A DNA stretch of 64,000 nt from contig NZ_LN648875.1 in assembly GCF_000826185.2 (NCBI RefSeq), positions 1,298,356 to 1,362,355 of the forward strand, in the 5' to 3' direction. The stretch is from Microbacterium gorillae (GTDB lineage Bacteria; Actinomycetota; Actinomycetes; Actinomycetales; Microbacteriaceae). Numbering within the stretch: the first letter of the stretch is position 1; every line of letters starts with the position of its first letter. This document shows, one piece after another, positions 15,597-22,790 of this stretch. The notes under the pieces were generated by a model. It had not been told where the DNA came from. It saw only the letters and a program-made list of their open reading frames with translations, and ran no database searches. The translations under genes and the position numbers were made by a program.

Positions 15597-16364
15597 ATGC
15601 GCATCGTCGACCTGTCCATGCCGCTCGATGACGTCGTGCCGGTGGACCCGCCGTTCCTGCGGCCACGGATCGAGTACAAGGACCACGTCGCGGGCCTGGC
15701 CGACATGGAGAAGATGTACGGCATCCGTCCGGACCAGCTGCGAGACGGCCAGGGGCTCGCGGCGGAGACGGTCACCATCACGACTCACGCGGGCACCCAC
15801 GTGGACGCCCCCTGGCACTACCACCCGACGATGAACGGCGGTGAGCGCGCCTGGACCATCGACGAGGTGCCGCTGGACTGGTTCTTCCGGCCCGGCGTCA
15901 AGCTCGACCTGCGCCACCTGCCGTCCGGACACCTCGTCACCGCCGACGACATCGACGCCGCCCTGGAGAGCATCGGGTACCGACTTCAGCCGCTGGACAT
16001 CGTCCTGGCGCACACCGTCGCATCCGCCGCGTACGGCCGTGAGGACTACATCGACACCGGGGTGGGTTTCGGCCGTGAGGCGACGCTGCACCTCACCACC
16101 CAGGGCGTCCGTGTGGTGGGCACCGACGCCTGGGGGTGGGACCTGCCGGTGTCCGTCGGCCGTCGCGTGTTCGAGGAGACCGGCGACGCGTCCACGGTCT
16201 GGGAGGGTCACAAGGCCGGCGCGGAGGTCGGTTACTGCCAGATCGAGAAGCTGCAGCATCTCGAGGACATCCCGGCCACCGGCTTCACCGTCGCCTGCTT
16301 CCCGACGAAGGTGCGCGGCGCATCCGCCGGGTGGACGCGCGCGGTCGCGATCCTGCCGGAGTGA
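15597..16364 (+). CDS. Cyclase family protein (kynurenine-formamidase-like metal hydrolase)
   Basis: A 255-residue member of the cyclase/KynB-like family. The metal-binding motif HAGTHVDAPWHYH is near residue 62 and a characteristic GTDAWGWD segment is near residue 175. Family enzymes hydrolyse amides, lactones or cyclic intermediates using Zn or Mn. The start MRIVDLSMPL is typical for the family and is preceded by AAAGGAGAG. In this island it could open a lactam, lactone or formamide formed after oxidative ring attack. It is followed by the ABM and FAH-type genes, from which it is separated by its own regulon palindrome. Confidence 0.85.
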   Translation: MRIVDLSMPLDDVVPVDPPFLRPRIEYKDHVAGLADMEKMYGIRPDQLRDGQGLAAETVTITTHAGTHVDAPWHYHPTMNGGERAWTIDEVPLDWFFRPGVKLDLRHLPSGHLVTADDIDAALESIGYRLQPLDIVLAHTVASAAYGREDYIDTGVGFGREATLHLTTQGVRVVGTDAWGWDLPVSVGRRVFEETGDASTVWEGHKAGAEVGYCQIEKLQHLEDIPATGFTVACFPTKVRGASAGWTRAVAILPE

Positions 16365-16373
16365 ATCCGGGTC

Positions 16374-16386
16374 GATGCCACCCATC
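16374..16386. promoter_or_regulatory. Regulon palindrome (GATGCCACCCATC)
   Basis: An exact GATR-N5-YATC match directly after the cyclase stop and 90 bp before the ABM monooxygenase start, giving that gene pair its own controlled promoter. Confidence 0.65.
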
Positions 16387-16476
16387 GTCGACGCGCGGTT
16401 CTGCGGACCGGGAGGCGTCCGTACCGTGGTCAGCAGCGGAGCCATTCCGCCGACGACCCTCGAAAGGAAAGCCCTC

Positions 16477-16770
16477 ATGGCCTTCATCTGCAGTGCGACC
16501 TGGACCGCCAACCCCGGGCAGGAGGACGTCGTCCGTGACGCTCTCGAGAACCTGTCGCCGGCGTCGCGCGAGGAGCCCGGCAACCTCTACTACCAGGCCT
16601 ACCAGAGCCCGGAGGAGCCCTCGATCTTCCGCATCTTCGAGGTCTACACCGACGAGGACGCCTTCAAGGCCCACGGCACCTACCCGCACTTCGAGCAGTG
16701 GGCGCTCGGTCAGGCGATCCCAGCGCTCGAGACGCGGCAGCGGGACTTCTACGAAACGCTGGATTTCTGA
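16477..16770 (+). CDS. Antibiotic-biosynthesis-type monooxygenase (ABM) domain protein
   Basis: A 97-residue dimeric alpha+beta barrel protein: ICSATWTANPGQED at the start, LYYQAYQSPEEP and IFRIFEVYTDEDAF in the middle, then HFEQW. Cofactor-free ABM proteins oxidise quinol-like rings or serve as lyases. The ATG at 16477 follows CGAAAGGAAAG; the longer open frame upstream is a shadow. The FAH-family gene begins 1 bp after its stop (TGACATG), so the two are co-expressed. It probably handles a hydroxylated aromatic intermediate. Confidence 0.82.
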   Translation: MAFICSATWTANPGQEDVVRDALENLSPASREEPGNLYYQAYQSPEEPSIFRIFEVYTDEDAFKAHGTYPHFEQWALGQAIPALETRQRDFYETLDF

Positions 16771-16771
16771 C

Positions 16772-17740
16772 ATGCCCCAGTTCGCGCGCTACGTCGGTGA
16801 GAACGGCATCGTTCACACCGGTCGCGTGCAGCACGGCCGCCTTCAGGACGTTCCGGGGGATCCGGAGATCCTCGACCTCCTTGATATGCCGAAGGCGGAA
16901 TATGACGACCTGATGCTGCGCGGTGGCCGGATGCAGAAGCTCCCGGTCGAGGACGCCGTCTATGCCGTTCCGGTGCAACCGCGGGCGATGCGTGACTTTC
17001 TCGTGTTCGAAGCGCACATCGCCGGCATGAAGAATAACGAACCCGGCGACGGCACCGTTCCGGAGCAGTGGTACGGCGCCCCGGCGTTCCTGTTCATGAA
17101 CCCCTGGTCCGTGCTGCCGACCGGAGCGGACATCCCGATGCCGCCGTTCACACAGCGGCTGGATTTCGAGCTCGAGGTCGCGATGATCATCAAGGACACC
17201 GTCCGCGATGTGCCGATCGAGGAGGCCGCCGAGCACATCGCCGGGTTCTGCCTGCTGAATGACTGGAGTGCGCGCGACATCCAGGGTCAGGAGATGCGGG
17301 TGGGCCTCGGGCCGTCCAAGGGCAAGGACTTCGCCAATACGCTCGGGCCCTGGATCACCACCCCCGACGAGTTGGAGCCGTACCGAGAGGGCGACCGCTA
17401 CGCGCTGGAGATGTCCGTCGCGGTCAACGGCGAGGTGGTCGGCACCGACAACCTGCGCAACATGTCCTGGTCGTTCGAGGAGATGCTCGTGCACGCATCG
17501 CGCGACGCCTGGGTCGGACGCGGTGATGTGCTCGCCACCGGAACCGCCTCGCAGGGCGCACTCTGCGAGCGATGGTCCCGGGCCGGAGGTGAGCTCGTCA
17601 TCCCGCCGCTCCAGGTCGGCGACGAGGTCACCATGACGGTGCAGGGCCTCGGCTCGATCACGAACCGGATCACGGAGCAGGCCAGCCCGGGCCACACCGT
17701 CCCGCCGGCTCGACGCACGTACGGCGCCGACCGCCTCTGA
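16772..17740 (+). CDS. Fumarylacetoacetate hydrolase family protein
   Basis: A 322-residue FAH-superfamily enzyme. An N-terminal domain (PQFARYVGENGIVHTG) is followed by the catalytic core with the metal-ligand pattern LDFELEVA near residue 130, the His-rich approach MRDFLVFEAHIAGM near 75 and NDWSARDIQ near 165. Members cleave C-C bonds in 1,3-diketo acids or decarboxylate/hydrate ring-opened products, with Mg or Mn. It is the logical downstream step of the extradiol-type dioxygenase. A strong hairpin follows 11 bp after the stop, ending the transcript. Confidence 0.88.
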   Translation: MPQFARYVGENGIVHTGRVQHGRLQDVPGDPEILDLLDMPKAEYDDLMLRGGRMQKLPVEDAVYAVPVQPRAMRDFLVFEAHIAGMKNNEPGDGTVPEQWYGAPAFLFMNPWSVLPTGADIPMPPFTQRLDFELEVAMIIKDTVRDVPIEEAAEHIAGFCLLNDWSARDIQGQEMRVGLGPSKGKDFANTLGPWITTPDELEPYREGDRYALEMSVAVNGEVVGTDNLRNMSWSFEEMLVHASRDAWVGRGDVLATGTASQGALCERWSRAGGELVIPPLQVGDEVTMTVQGLGSITNRITEQASPGHTVPPARRTYGADRL

Positions 17741-17751
17741 CCCCCACGGCA

Positions 17752-17786
17752 GTGCGGGCCTTGACCGACTCGGTCAAGGCCCGCAC
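17752..17786 (+). terminator. Strong hairpin terminator after the FAH-family gene
   Basis: A perfect 16-bp stem (GTGCGGGCCTTGACCG and its complement) with loop ACT, followed by GTTTCT. It ends the ABM-FAH transcript. The 345-bp gap 17741-18085 holds this hairpin and the next one; I see no gene in its remainder. Confidence 0.85.
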
Positions 17787-17811
17787 GTTTCTCCGGCCCG
17801 AGGGCAAGAGG

Positions 17812-17838
17812 AAGGGGCACCGGGATCCGGTGCCCCTT
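17812..17838. terminator. Second hairpin in the same gap
   Basis: A perfect 12-bp stem AAGGGGCACCGG with loop GAT, 25 bp after the first hairpin. No T-run on either strand. It may act as a back-up terminator or stop leftward transcription from the small Rossmann gene. Confidence 0.6.
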
Positions 17839-18085
17839 CGGAGTTTGAAGAGCCGTCCATCCGTTCGCGCGAGAGGCGGATCGTCCTGTTCGGAGTGCGG
17901 GCGATCTCATTGCCTCATTGAGCGATCAATCGCTTCGCCTCTTCGGATTTCGGCTATGGAATTTCCGGTGCGGACTCGCCTGTCGCGTCGCCCGTCTGGG
18001 TATGAAAGACATCCATAGGCACTCCCTCCGTTGGTGGGTTCCGGACAGCGTACGTCAGGTCTTCGCGGAAGGGAAGGGTCGATTC

Positions 18086-18472
18086 TCAGAGCATCAGACC
18101 GATGTCGCGAAGAGCCGTGGAAAGGCGATCCGGGTCGCCGTCGGCGTCGATTCGGATCACCCGCGGCGATTCCGTGGTGACCTGCGAATTCGCGTCCGGG
18201 TCAGTCACGATGACGGCGTCGTGGTTCTCCACGCGTCCGTCCACGAGCTCCGCCTCAACATGCGAGCCGAGGTCGATGACGCCGACGAGTGCGACCGCCG
18301 AGCGCACCTCGACACCCAGGGCGCGCAGCTCCGTCACCTCCGCAGCAAGGGACTCGGGGACGGCGGGTTCCGCATCGATCAGGGAGACGTCCAGGCCTCG
18401 AGCGGCGAGGTTCCGCGCCGTGGTGCGGCCGGTGATCCCCCCACCGACGATCAGGATCGAGGATTCGGTCAT
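18086..18472 (-). CDS. Stand-alone Rossmann (FAD/NAD-binding) domain protein, 128 residues
   Basis: The start SSILIVGGGITGRTTARNLAARG is the canonical N-terminal beta-alpha-beta dinucleotide-binding unit of flavin oxidoreductases, ending strand 2 with an acidic residue in SLIDAEP. The protein stops after 128 residues, far short of a whole flavoenzyme; it has DAVIVTDPDANS where a second nucleotide-binding loop would be. A good ribosome site (GAAGGAG) and its own regulon palindrome 76 bp upstream argue it is a real, expressed small protein rather than debris. It may be a flavin- or nucleotide-binding partner of another island enzyme, or a shrunken relic. Confidence 0.65.
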   Translation of the reverse strand: MTESSILIVGGGITGRTTARNLAARGLDVSLIDAEPAVPESLAAEVTELRALGVEVRSAVALVGVIDLGSHVEAELVDGRVENHDAVIVTDPDANSQVTTESPRVIRIDADGDPDRLSTALRDIGLML

Positions 18473-18548
18473 GCTTGTGGCTCCTTCGGTCGCAGGCGAC
18501 GCCTCCGAAGCTAAGCGAGCCGCGATTCCCGCGGAACGGCAACGGACC

Positions 18549-18561
18549 GATGGTTCCCATC
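18549..18561. promoter_or_regulatory. Regulon palindrome (GATGGTTCCCATC)
   Basis: An exact GATR-N5-YATC match, with the longer palindromic arms GATGG and CCATC. It lies 76 bp upstream of the small Rossmann gene and just after the LysR stop. Confidence 0.6.
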
Positions 18562-18575
18562 CGTCCGGGAGCGGC

Positions 18576-19493
18576 TCAGGCGAGCGCTGACTCGGCTACG
18601 AACGCTTCGATCAGGCGCTCCCGGAACCACGTGTGGATCGGGTCGGTGTCGTGGCTCGGGTGCCACCACAGCTCCAGCGGGATCTTCACGGATCCGAACG
18701 GTGCCGTGACGCCGACGGTCCCGGTGACGGGCCCCAGGCGGTCCGCGAGCGCTTTGGGCACGACGGCGACGAGGTCCGTACCGGCGACCACGGAGGGCAG
18801 TGGCAGGAAGGACGAGGTCGTCACCCGAGGCTCGCGGCGGTCGATGCCGAGTTCGCGGAGGCGGCGATCGGCCGGCGTGAAGTGCAGTCGACCGAACTGG
18901 GCGACCGCCTGCGGCAGCGCGACGAAGTCGTCGAAGGACAGCTCGCCGTCCACGAGCGCGGGGTTGTCCGCGTCCACCAGACAGACGTACTCGTCCTCGA
19001 ACAGCGGGTGGTGGGAACCATCGATCCCGATGCCGGCGACCGCGATGACGAAGTCGTTCGTGACGAGGTCCCGTTCGCTCTCCATCGGGCGCTCGGGCAG
19101 CGGCAGAAGGTCGAGCTGGATCCCGGGCGCCTGGGCGAGCACGCCCGCGAACGCCCTTTGCAACCGCAGAATCCCGTAGTCCGTCACCATGACGGACAGC
19201 GTCCGTTTCGCCTGCGCGGGATCAGCCCCCGGCTCGTTGCTGAGCACGCGCTCCAGCATCGGCACCGTCGCCTGCACCTGCGGAAGCAGCAGCCGCGCGA
19301 ACGGGGTGAGCTCGTACTCGCGGCCGACCCGGACGAGCAGCTCGTCATTGAAGACGGCGCGCAACCGCGAGAGCGCGGAGCTCATGGACGACTGACCGAG
19401 CTGCACGCGCTGTCCGGCGCGCGTGACATTGGCCTCCTCCAGCAGTGCGCGCAACGGGATCAGGAGGTTGAGATCGTATCCGCCGCTGGCCAT
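18576..19493 (-). CDS. LysR-type transcriptional regulator (NahR/LinR/DntR-like group)
   Basis: A 305-residue LysR regulator. Winged helix-turn-helix at about residues 5-65 (DLNLLIPLRALLEEANVTRAG, then SSMSSALSRLRAVFND), then an inducer-binding domain with FVIAVAGIGIDG and YVCLVDADNPAL, resembling the DntR/NahR/LinR branch that senses aromatic compounds. The start MASGGYDLNLL is the family-typical position. It is divergent from an SDR gene, with the perfect palindrome GATACCTCCTATC between them, and sits in the middle of the set of sites. I infer it is the activator of the whole island and of itself. Confidence 0.9.
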   Translation of the reverse strand: MASGGYDLNLLIPLRALLEEANVTRAGQRVQLGQSSMSSALSRLRAVFNDELLVRVGREYELTPFARLLLPQVQATVPMLERVLSNEPGADPAQAKRTLSVMVTDYGILRLQRAFAGVLAQAPGIQLDLLPLPERPMESERDLVTNDFVIAVAGIGIDGSHHPLFEDEYVCLVDADNPALVDGELSFDDFVALPQAVAQFGRLHFTPADRRLRELGIDRREPRVTTSSFLPLPSVVAGTDLVAVVPKALADRLGPVTGTVGVTAPFGSVKIPLELWWHPSHDTDPIHTWFRERLIEAFVAESALA

Positions 19494-19546
19494 GCGCTCA
19501 GCGTAGCGATCCGACTCTATGAGCGGGATGCAGACCTCGGCGTGCT

Positions 19547-19559
19547 GATACCTCCTATC
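19547..19559. promoter_or_regulatory. Regulon palindrome, perfect form (GATACCTCCTATC)
   Basis: A perfect GATA-N5-TATC in the LysR/SDR divergent gap, 53 bp from the LysR start and 90 bp from the SDR start. Position fits both autoregulation and target activation by the adjacent LysR protein. Confidence 0.7.
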
Positions 19560-19649
19560 CGACGGGCGCGATCGTGGGTGCACGGCGGCCCGGATACGAT
19601 CACGAAACGACACCGTCCTTCCGCTCGGAACGACGCCGGAGGGAGACGC

Positions 19650-20417
19650 ATGGGACGCCTGGAGAACAAGGTCGCGCTGATCACCGGGATCGGCGGCGGC
19701 ATGGGTCGAGCGGCGGCGCTGCGGTTCGCCGCCGAGGGCGCGAAGATCGTCGGGTGCGATCTGTTCCCGGAGGGCGCTGAGGAGACGGTCCGGCTGGTGC
19801 AGGGCGCGGGCGGCGAGATCACGAACTTCGCCCCGGTGGAGCTGTCCGACGCCGGCGCTGCCGCGCAGTGGGTGGACGCCGCCGCGGACGTGTACGACGG
19901 CATGGACATCCTCTACAACAACGCGTCCTCACCCCGATTCGGTGCGATCGATGAGATCAGCGTCGAGGACTGGGACTTCGTCATCGACAACGAGCTCAAC
20001 CTCGTCTTCTACGCCACCCGCGCGGCGTGGCCGCACCTGAAGCGGCGCGGCGGTGGGGTCGTGGTGAACGTCGGCTCGATCGCCGGCACTCGCGGGGTGG
20101 AGTTCATGCCGCAGAACGCGCACGGCACCGCGAAGGCCGGAGTGATCAACCTCACGCAGCAGCTCGCGGTGGAGGGCGGTCCGCACGGCATCCGCGCGGT
20201 CTGCGTGAGCCCCGGATTCACCGTCACCCCCTCCACGGCCTGGCTCGTGGACTCCGGTCCGCAGGAGTTCCAGGACAACATCGCGCGCATCCCGCTCGGC
20301 CGGGTCGGGCAACCGGACGACATCGTGAACGCGGCGCTGTTCCTCGCCTCGGACGAGGCGTCCTGGATCACCGGCATCAATGTCGTCGTCGATGGCGGCG
20401 GTTCCGTCCTCGGCTGA
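19650..20417 (+). CDS. SDR family oxidoreductase with His replacing the catalytic Tyr
   Basis: A 255-residue SDR. Cofactor loop TGIGGGMG near residue 13, NNASSP (variant of NNAG) near 90, Ser in NVGSIAGT near 140 and C-terminal VVVDGGGSVLG. At the usual Tyr-x-x-x-Lys site the sequence is HGTAK, so the general-base Tyr is His and the loop before it is about two residues longer. It may catalyse a different reaction or use His as base. The start at 19650 follows GGAGGGAGACGC; the far longer open frame is a shadow of the LysR gene. Divergent from the LysR gene under the perfect palindrome. Confidence 0.86.
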   Translation: MGRLENKVALITGIGGGMGRAAALRFAAEGAKIVGCDLFPEGAEETVRLVQGAGGEITNFAPVELSDAGAAAQWVDAAADVYDGMDILYNNASSPRFGAIDEISVEDWDFVIDNELNLVFYATRAAWPHLKRRGGGVVVNVGSIAGTRGVEFMPQNAHGTAKAGVINLTQQLAVEGGPHGIRAVCVSPGFTVTPSTAWLVDSGPQEFQDNIARIPLGRVGQPDDIVNAALFLASDEASWITGINVVVDGGGSVLG

Positions 20418-20418
20418 C

Positions 20419-20754
20419 TCAGCCGCGCAGCGGAGCACCCGCGCGCACGTGGACGTGCAGGTGCTTCGAGTCCTGGTACGCCCCGAGGTTCGTCAGCACG
20501 CTCGCTTCGCCGTGCTCGGCGACGACCGTTGCCGCGACGTCCTGCACGACGGCGAGCAGTCGCGCCGCGAGCACCGGCTCCTGCAGCGTCAGCAGTGAAT
20601 CGACGTGTGCCTTCGGCACCACGACGATGTGCACCGGCCAGAACGGACGGGTGTGGTGGAACGCCAGCACGTCGTCGTCCTCGTGCACGACCACCAGCGG
20701 CTCCCGCCGAGGAATCGCCACGTCGCAGTAGAAGTCATCCCCCGTGTACGCCAT
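20419..20754 (-). CDS. HIT family protein
   Basis: A small histidine-triad hydrolase/transferase of 111 residues. It starts AYTGDDFYCDVAI and ends with the triad HLHVHVRAG, preceded by PFWPVHIVVVPKAH, all standard for the family (nucleotide-phosphate hydrolases). An alternative GTG at 20772 would add six residues; neither start has a clear ribosome site. It ends one base away from the end of the convergent SDR gene, and the two stop codons sit in the palindrome CGGCTGACTCAGCCG. It lies 40 bp downstream of the RidA gene, probably in one transcript. Confidence 0.85.
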   Translation of the reverse strand: MAYTGDDFYCDVAIPRREPLVVVHEDDDVLAFHHTRPFWPVHIVVVPKAHVDSLLTLQEPVLAARLLAVVQDVAATVVAEHGEASVLTNLGAYQDSKHLHVHVRAGAPLRG

Positions 20755-20794
20755 CCGGTCGAGCGTAGTCACCCGGACGCGGGTCCGGGGCGAC

Positions 20795-21190
20795 TCACGC
20801 GTGGGCGACCGCCTCGATCTCGATACGAAGGCGGGGATCGACGAGACGCTGCACGACCACCAGCGACGAGGCCGGGTAGCCGCGTGGGAACAGGGCGGGG
20901 AACACGTCGTCCATGTGCGCGACGAGCTCCGGCAGGTCGTCCGGGTACGGCACGAAGATCGTCACCTTCGCGATGTGCTCGAGCCCCAGCCCCACGCCCG
21001 CGAGGGCGACGGCGACGTTGCGGAACGCCTGATCGGCCTGCGCGGACACGGACTCCCCCACGAGCACGTTCTCCGCATCCGCGCCGACCTGACCGGACAC
21101 GAAGACGAGATCCCCGACGCGCGCCACCTGCGAGTAGGGTCCGGGCGGGGTGAGCAGTCCGGACGGGTTCGTGAAGGTGGGCAGCGGCAT
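20795..21190 (-). CDS. RidA family protein (enamine/imine deaminase type)
   Basis: A 131-residue RidA/YjgF protein: start PLPTFTNPSGLLTPPGPYSQ, core GDLVFVSGQVGAD, then ELVAHMDDVF and the closing VDPRLRIEIEAVAH with the Arg and Glu typical of the active-site cleft. RidA hydrolyses reactive enamines/imines; relatives in aromatic pathways act as aminoacrylate or aminomuconate deaminases. Its presence in the island hints at a nitrogen-containing substrate or intermediate (inference). The start at 21190 follows GAGGAG. It diverges from the FAD oxidase gene with a regulon palindrome between. Confidence 0.85.
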   Translation of the reverse strand: MPLPTFTNPSGLLTPPGPYSQVARVGDLVFVSGQVGADAENVLVGESVSAQADQAFRNVAVALAGVGLGLEHIAKVTIFVPYPDDLPELVAHMDDVFPALFPRGYPASSLVVVQRLVDPRLRIEIEAVAHA

Positions 21191-21241
21191 GATTCTCCTC
21201 GCGACGCTCCCAGCCTGGCCCGCCGGCCGCGAGCGCGCGCT

Positions 21242-21254
21242 GATGGCAGGCATC
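21242..21254. promoter_or_regulatory. Regulon palindrome (GATGGCAGGCATC)
   Basis: An exact GATR-N5-YATC match in the divergent RidA / FAD-oxidase gap, 51 bp from the RidA start and 86 bp from the oxidase start. Confidence 0.62.
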
Positions 21255-21340
21255 CGTGAGATGACGTTCAGACCCCGGCACGTTCTCCCTACTCTCGTCG
21301 AAGGCGCCACCGCGCGCCCGGACGCAGGAGGAGCTCGACG

Positions 21341-22765
21341 ATGACCCCGGACCCCGACACCACGGCCTTCGACGGCCGACTCGTGCTGCCGAGCGACGCG
21401 GAGTGGGATGAGGCGCGGGTGGGCCGGATCTTCAACGGCCGCCGGCCGGACCGCCAGCCCGAGGCCGTGCTGATCGCGGCCGGCATCGCGGACGTGCAGG
21501 CCGGTGTGCGGCTGGCCGCCCAGCGCGGCTGGACGGTCGCGGTCCGCTCCGGAGGTCACGCCTGGGCAGGATGGAGCGTTCGCGACGGTGGCCTGCTGAT
21601 CGACGTCGGCGCCCTGCGCGAAATCTCCTTCGACGCGGAGACCGGAATCGTCACGGCCGGTCCGGCGACCAAGGGCGGCGATGAGCTGTCGCCGTATCTG
21701 GAGGAGCGCGGCCGGTTCTTCAACGGCGGCCACTGCCCGTCGGTGGGCATCGGCGGCTTTCTCCTGCAGGGCGGACAGGGCTGGAACCAGCGCGGATGGG
21801 GCTGGGCGGCGGAATCCGTCGTCGCGGTCGACGTGGTCACCGCCGACGGCGAGCTCGTCCGCGCCGACGGCACGCAGAACACGGATCTGTACTGGGCGGC
21901 CCGCGGTGCCGGTCCGACCTTCCCGGGCGTCGTCGTCCGGTTCCATCTGGCGACCCGTCCGATCTTCGGATGGCTCGCCCACACCGTGCACGGCTACGAG
22001 CTGGAGGATTTCACCGCGGTGATGACGTGGCTCTACGCCGCCCACCACGACATCCCGGACAACGTCGAGATCGTCTGCGTCTCCAGCCCGACACCGCTGC
22101 CGGACGGCACCGAACGGCGCCTCTTCCTCGTCACCGGGCTCGCATTCGGCGATGACGAAGCGCACGCGCGGGCGTCGCTGGCGGCGTTCAACGCGTGCCC
22201 GGTGATCGACCGCGCCGTCTTCGTGCAGGACGCCGCCGAGTCCTCCCTGGCTGAGCACCGCGCGCAGCAGGAGCTGCAGAACCCGGAGCACTGGCAGTAC
22301 ATCTGCGACAACGCCTGGATCGACGGTGAGAACACGGCGGACGGCGTCGCGACGATGGTGGAGGGGATCCGTCCGCTGTTCACGACGAACCCGACCGAAC
22401 GCGGGTTCGCGATCTGGATGAGCAACGCACCGCGGCGCGCGCTGCCGGACATGGCGTTCTCGTTGCACAGCGATGCCTACGTCGCCGCGTACACCGTGTA
22501 CGAGAACCCCGCCGACTTCGCGCGCAACCGGAGCTGGGTCGACGAGGTCTTCGCCCACGCGGAGCCGGTCACCGCGGGACAGTACCTGGGCGATTCGGAC
22601 ATGACGAACCGGCAGCTGAAGTTCATGGCCCCGGAGAACTGGGCACGGCTGCAGCGCGTCATCGCCGATCGCGACCCGGACGGCCGCTTCCACCGCTACC
22701 TCGCCGCTGACCCGGAGCGCCTGAACGAGAACCACTGGGAGCGCTCCGGCACCCCGGTCCGCTGA
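21341..22765 (+). CDS. FAD-linked oxidase, berberine-bridge-enzyme-like, bicovalent flavin
   Basis: A 474-residue VAO/BBE-family oxidase. The flavin-binding half has RSGGHAWAGW near residue 70 (His for 8-alpha linkage) and GHCPSVGIGGFLLQGG near residue 130 (Cys for 6-S linkage), so bicovalent FAD is predicted. A C-terminal substrate domain ends with FHRYLAADPERLNENHWE in place of the common BBE tail. Members oxidise alcohols, amines or phenolic ring systems with oxygen; 6-hydroxy-D-nicotine oxidase is a distant relative. The ATG at 21341 follows GCAGGAGGAG. The open frame on the other strand is its shadow. Confidence 0.88.
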   Translation: MTPDPDTTAFDGRLVLPSDAEWDEARVGRIFNGRRPDRQPEAVLIAAGIADVQAGVRLAAQRGWTVAVRSGGHAWAGWSVRDGGLLIDVGALREISFDAETGIVTAGPATKGGDELSPYLEERGRFFNGGHCPSVGIGGFLLQGGQGWNQRGWGWAAESVVAVDVVTADGELVRADGTQNTDLYWAARGAGPTFPGVVVRFHLATRPIFGWLAHTVHGYELEDFTAVMTWLYAAHHDIPDNVEIVCVSSPTPLPDGTERRLFLVTGLAFGDDEAHARASLAAFNACPVIDRAVFVQDAAESSLAEHRAQQELQNPEHWQYICDNAWIDGENTADGVATMVEGIRPLFTTNPTERGFAIWMSNAPRRALPDMAFSLHSDAYVAAYTVYENPADFARNRSWVDEVFAHAEPVTAGQYLGDSDMTNRQLKFMAPENWARLQRVIADRDPDGRFHRYLAADPERLNENHWERSGTPVR

Positions 22766-22790
22766 AGCGCTCCGGCCGTGCCGGTTCCGG

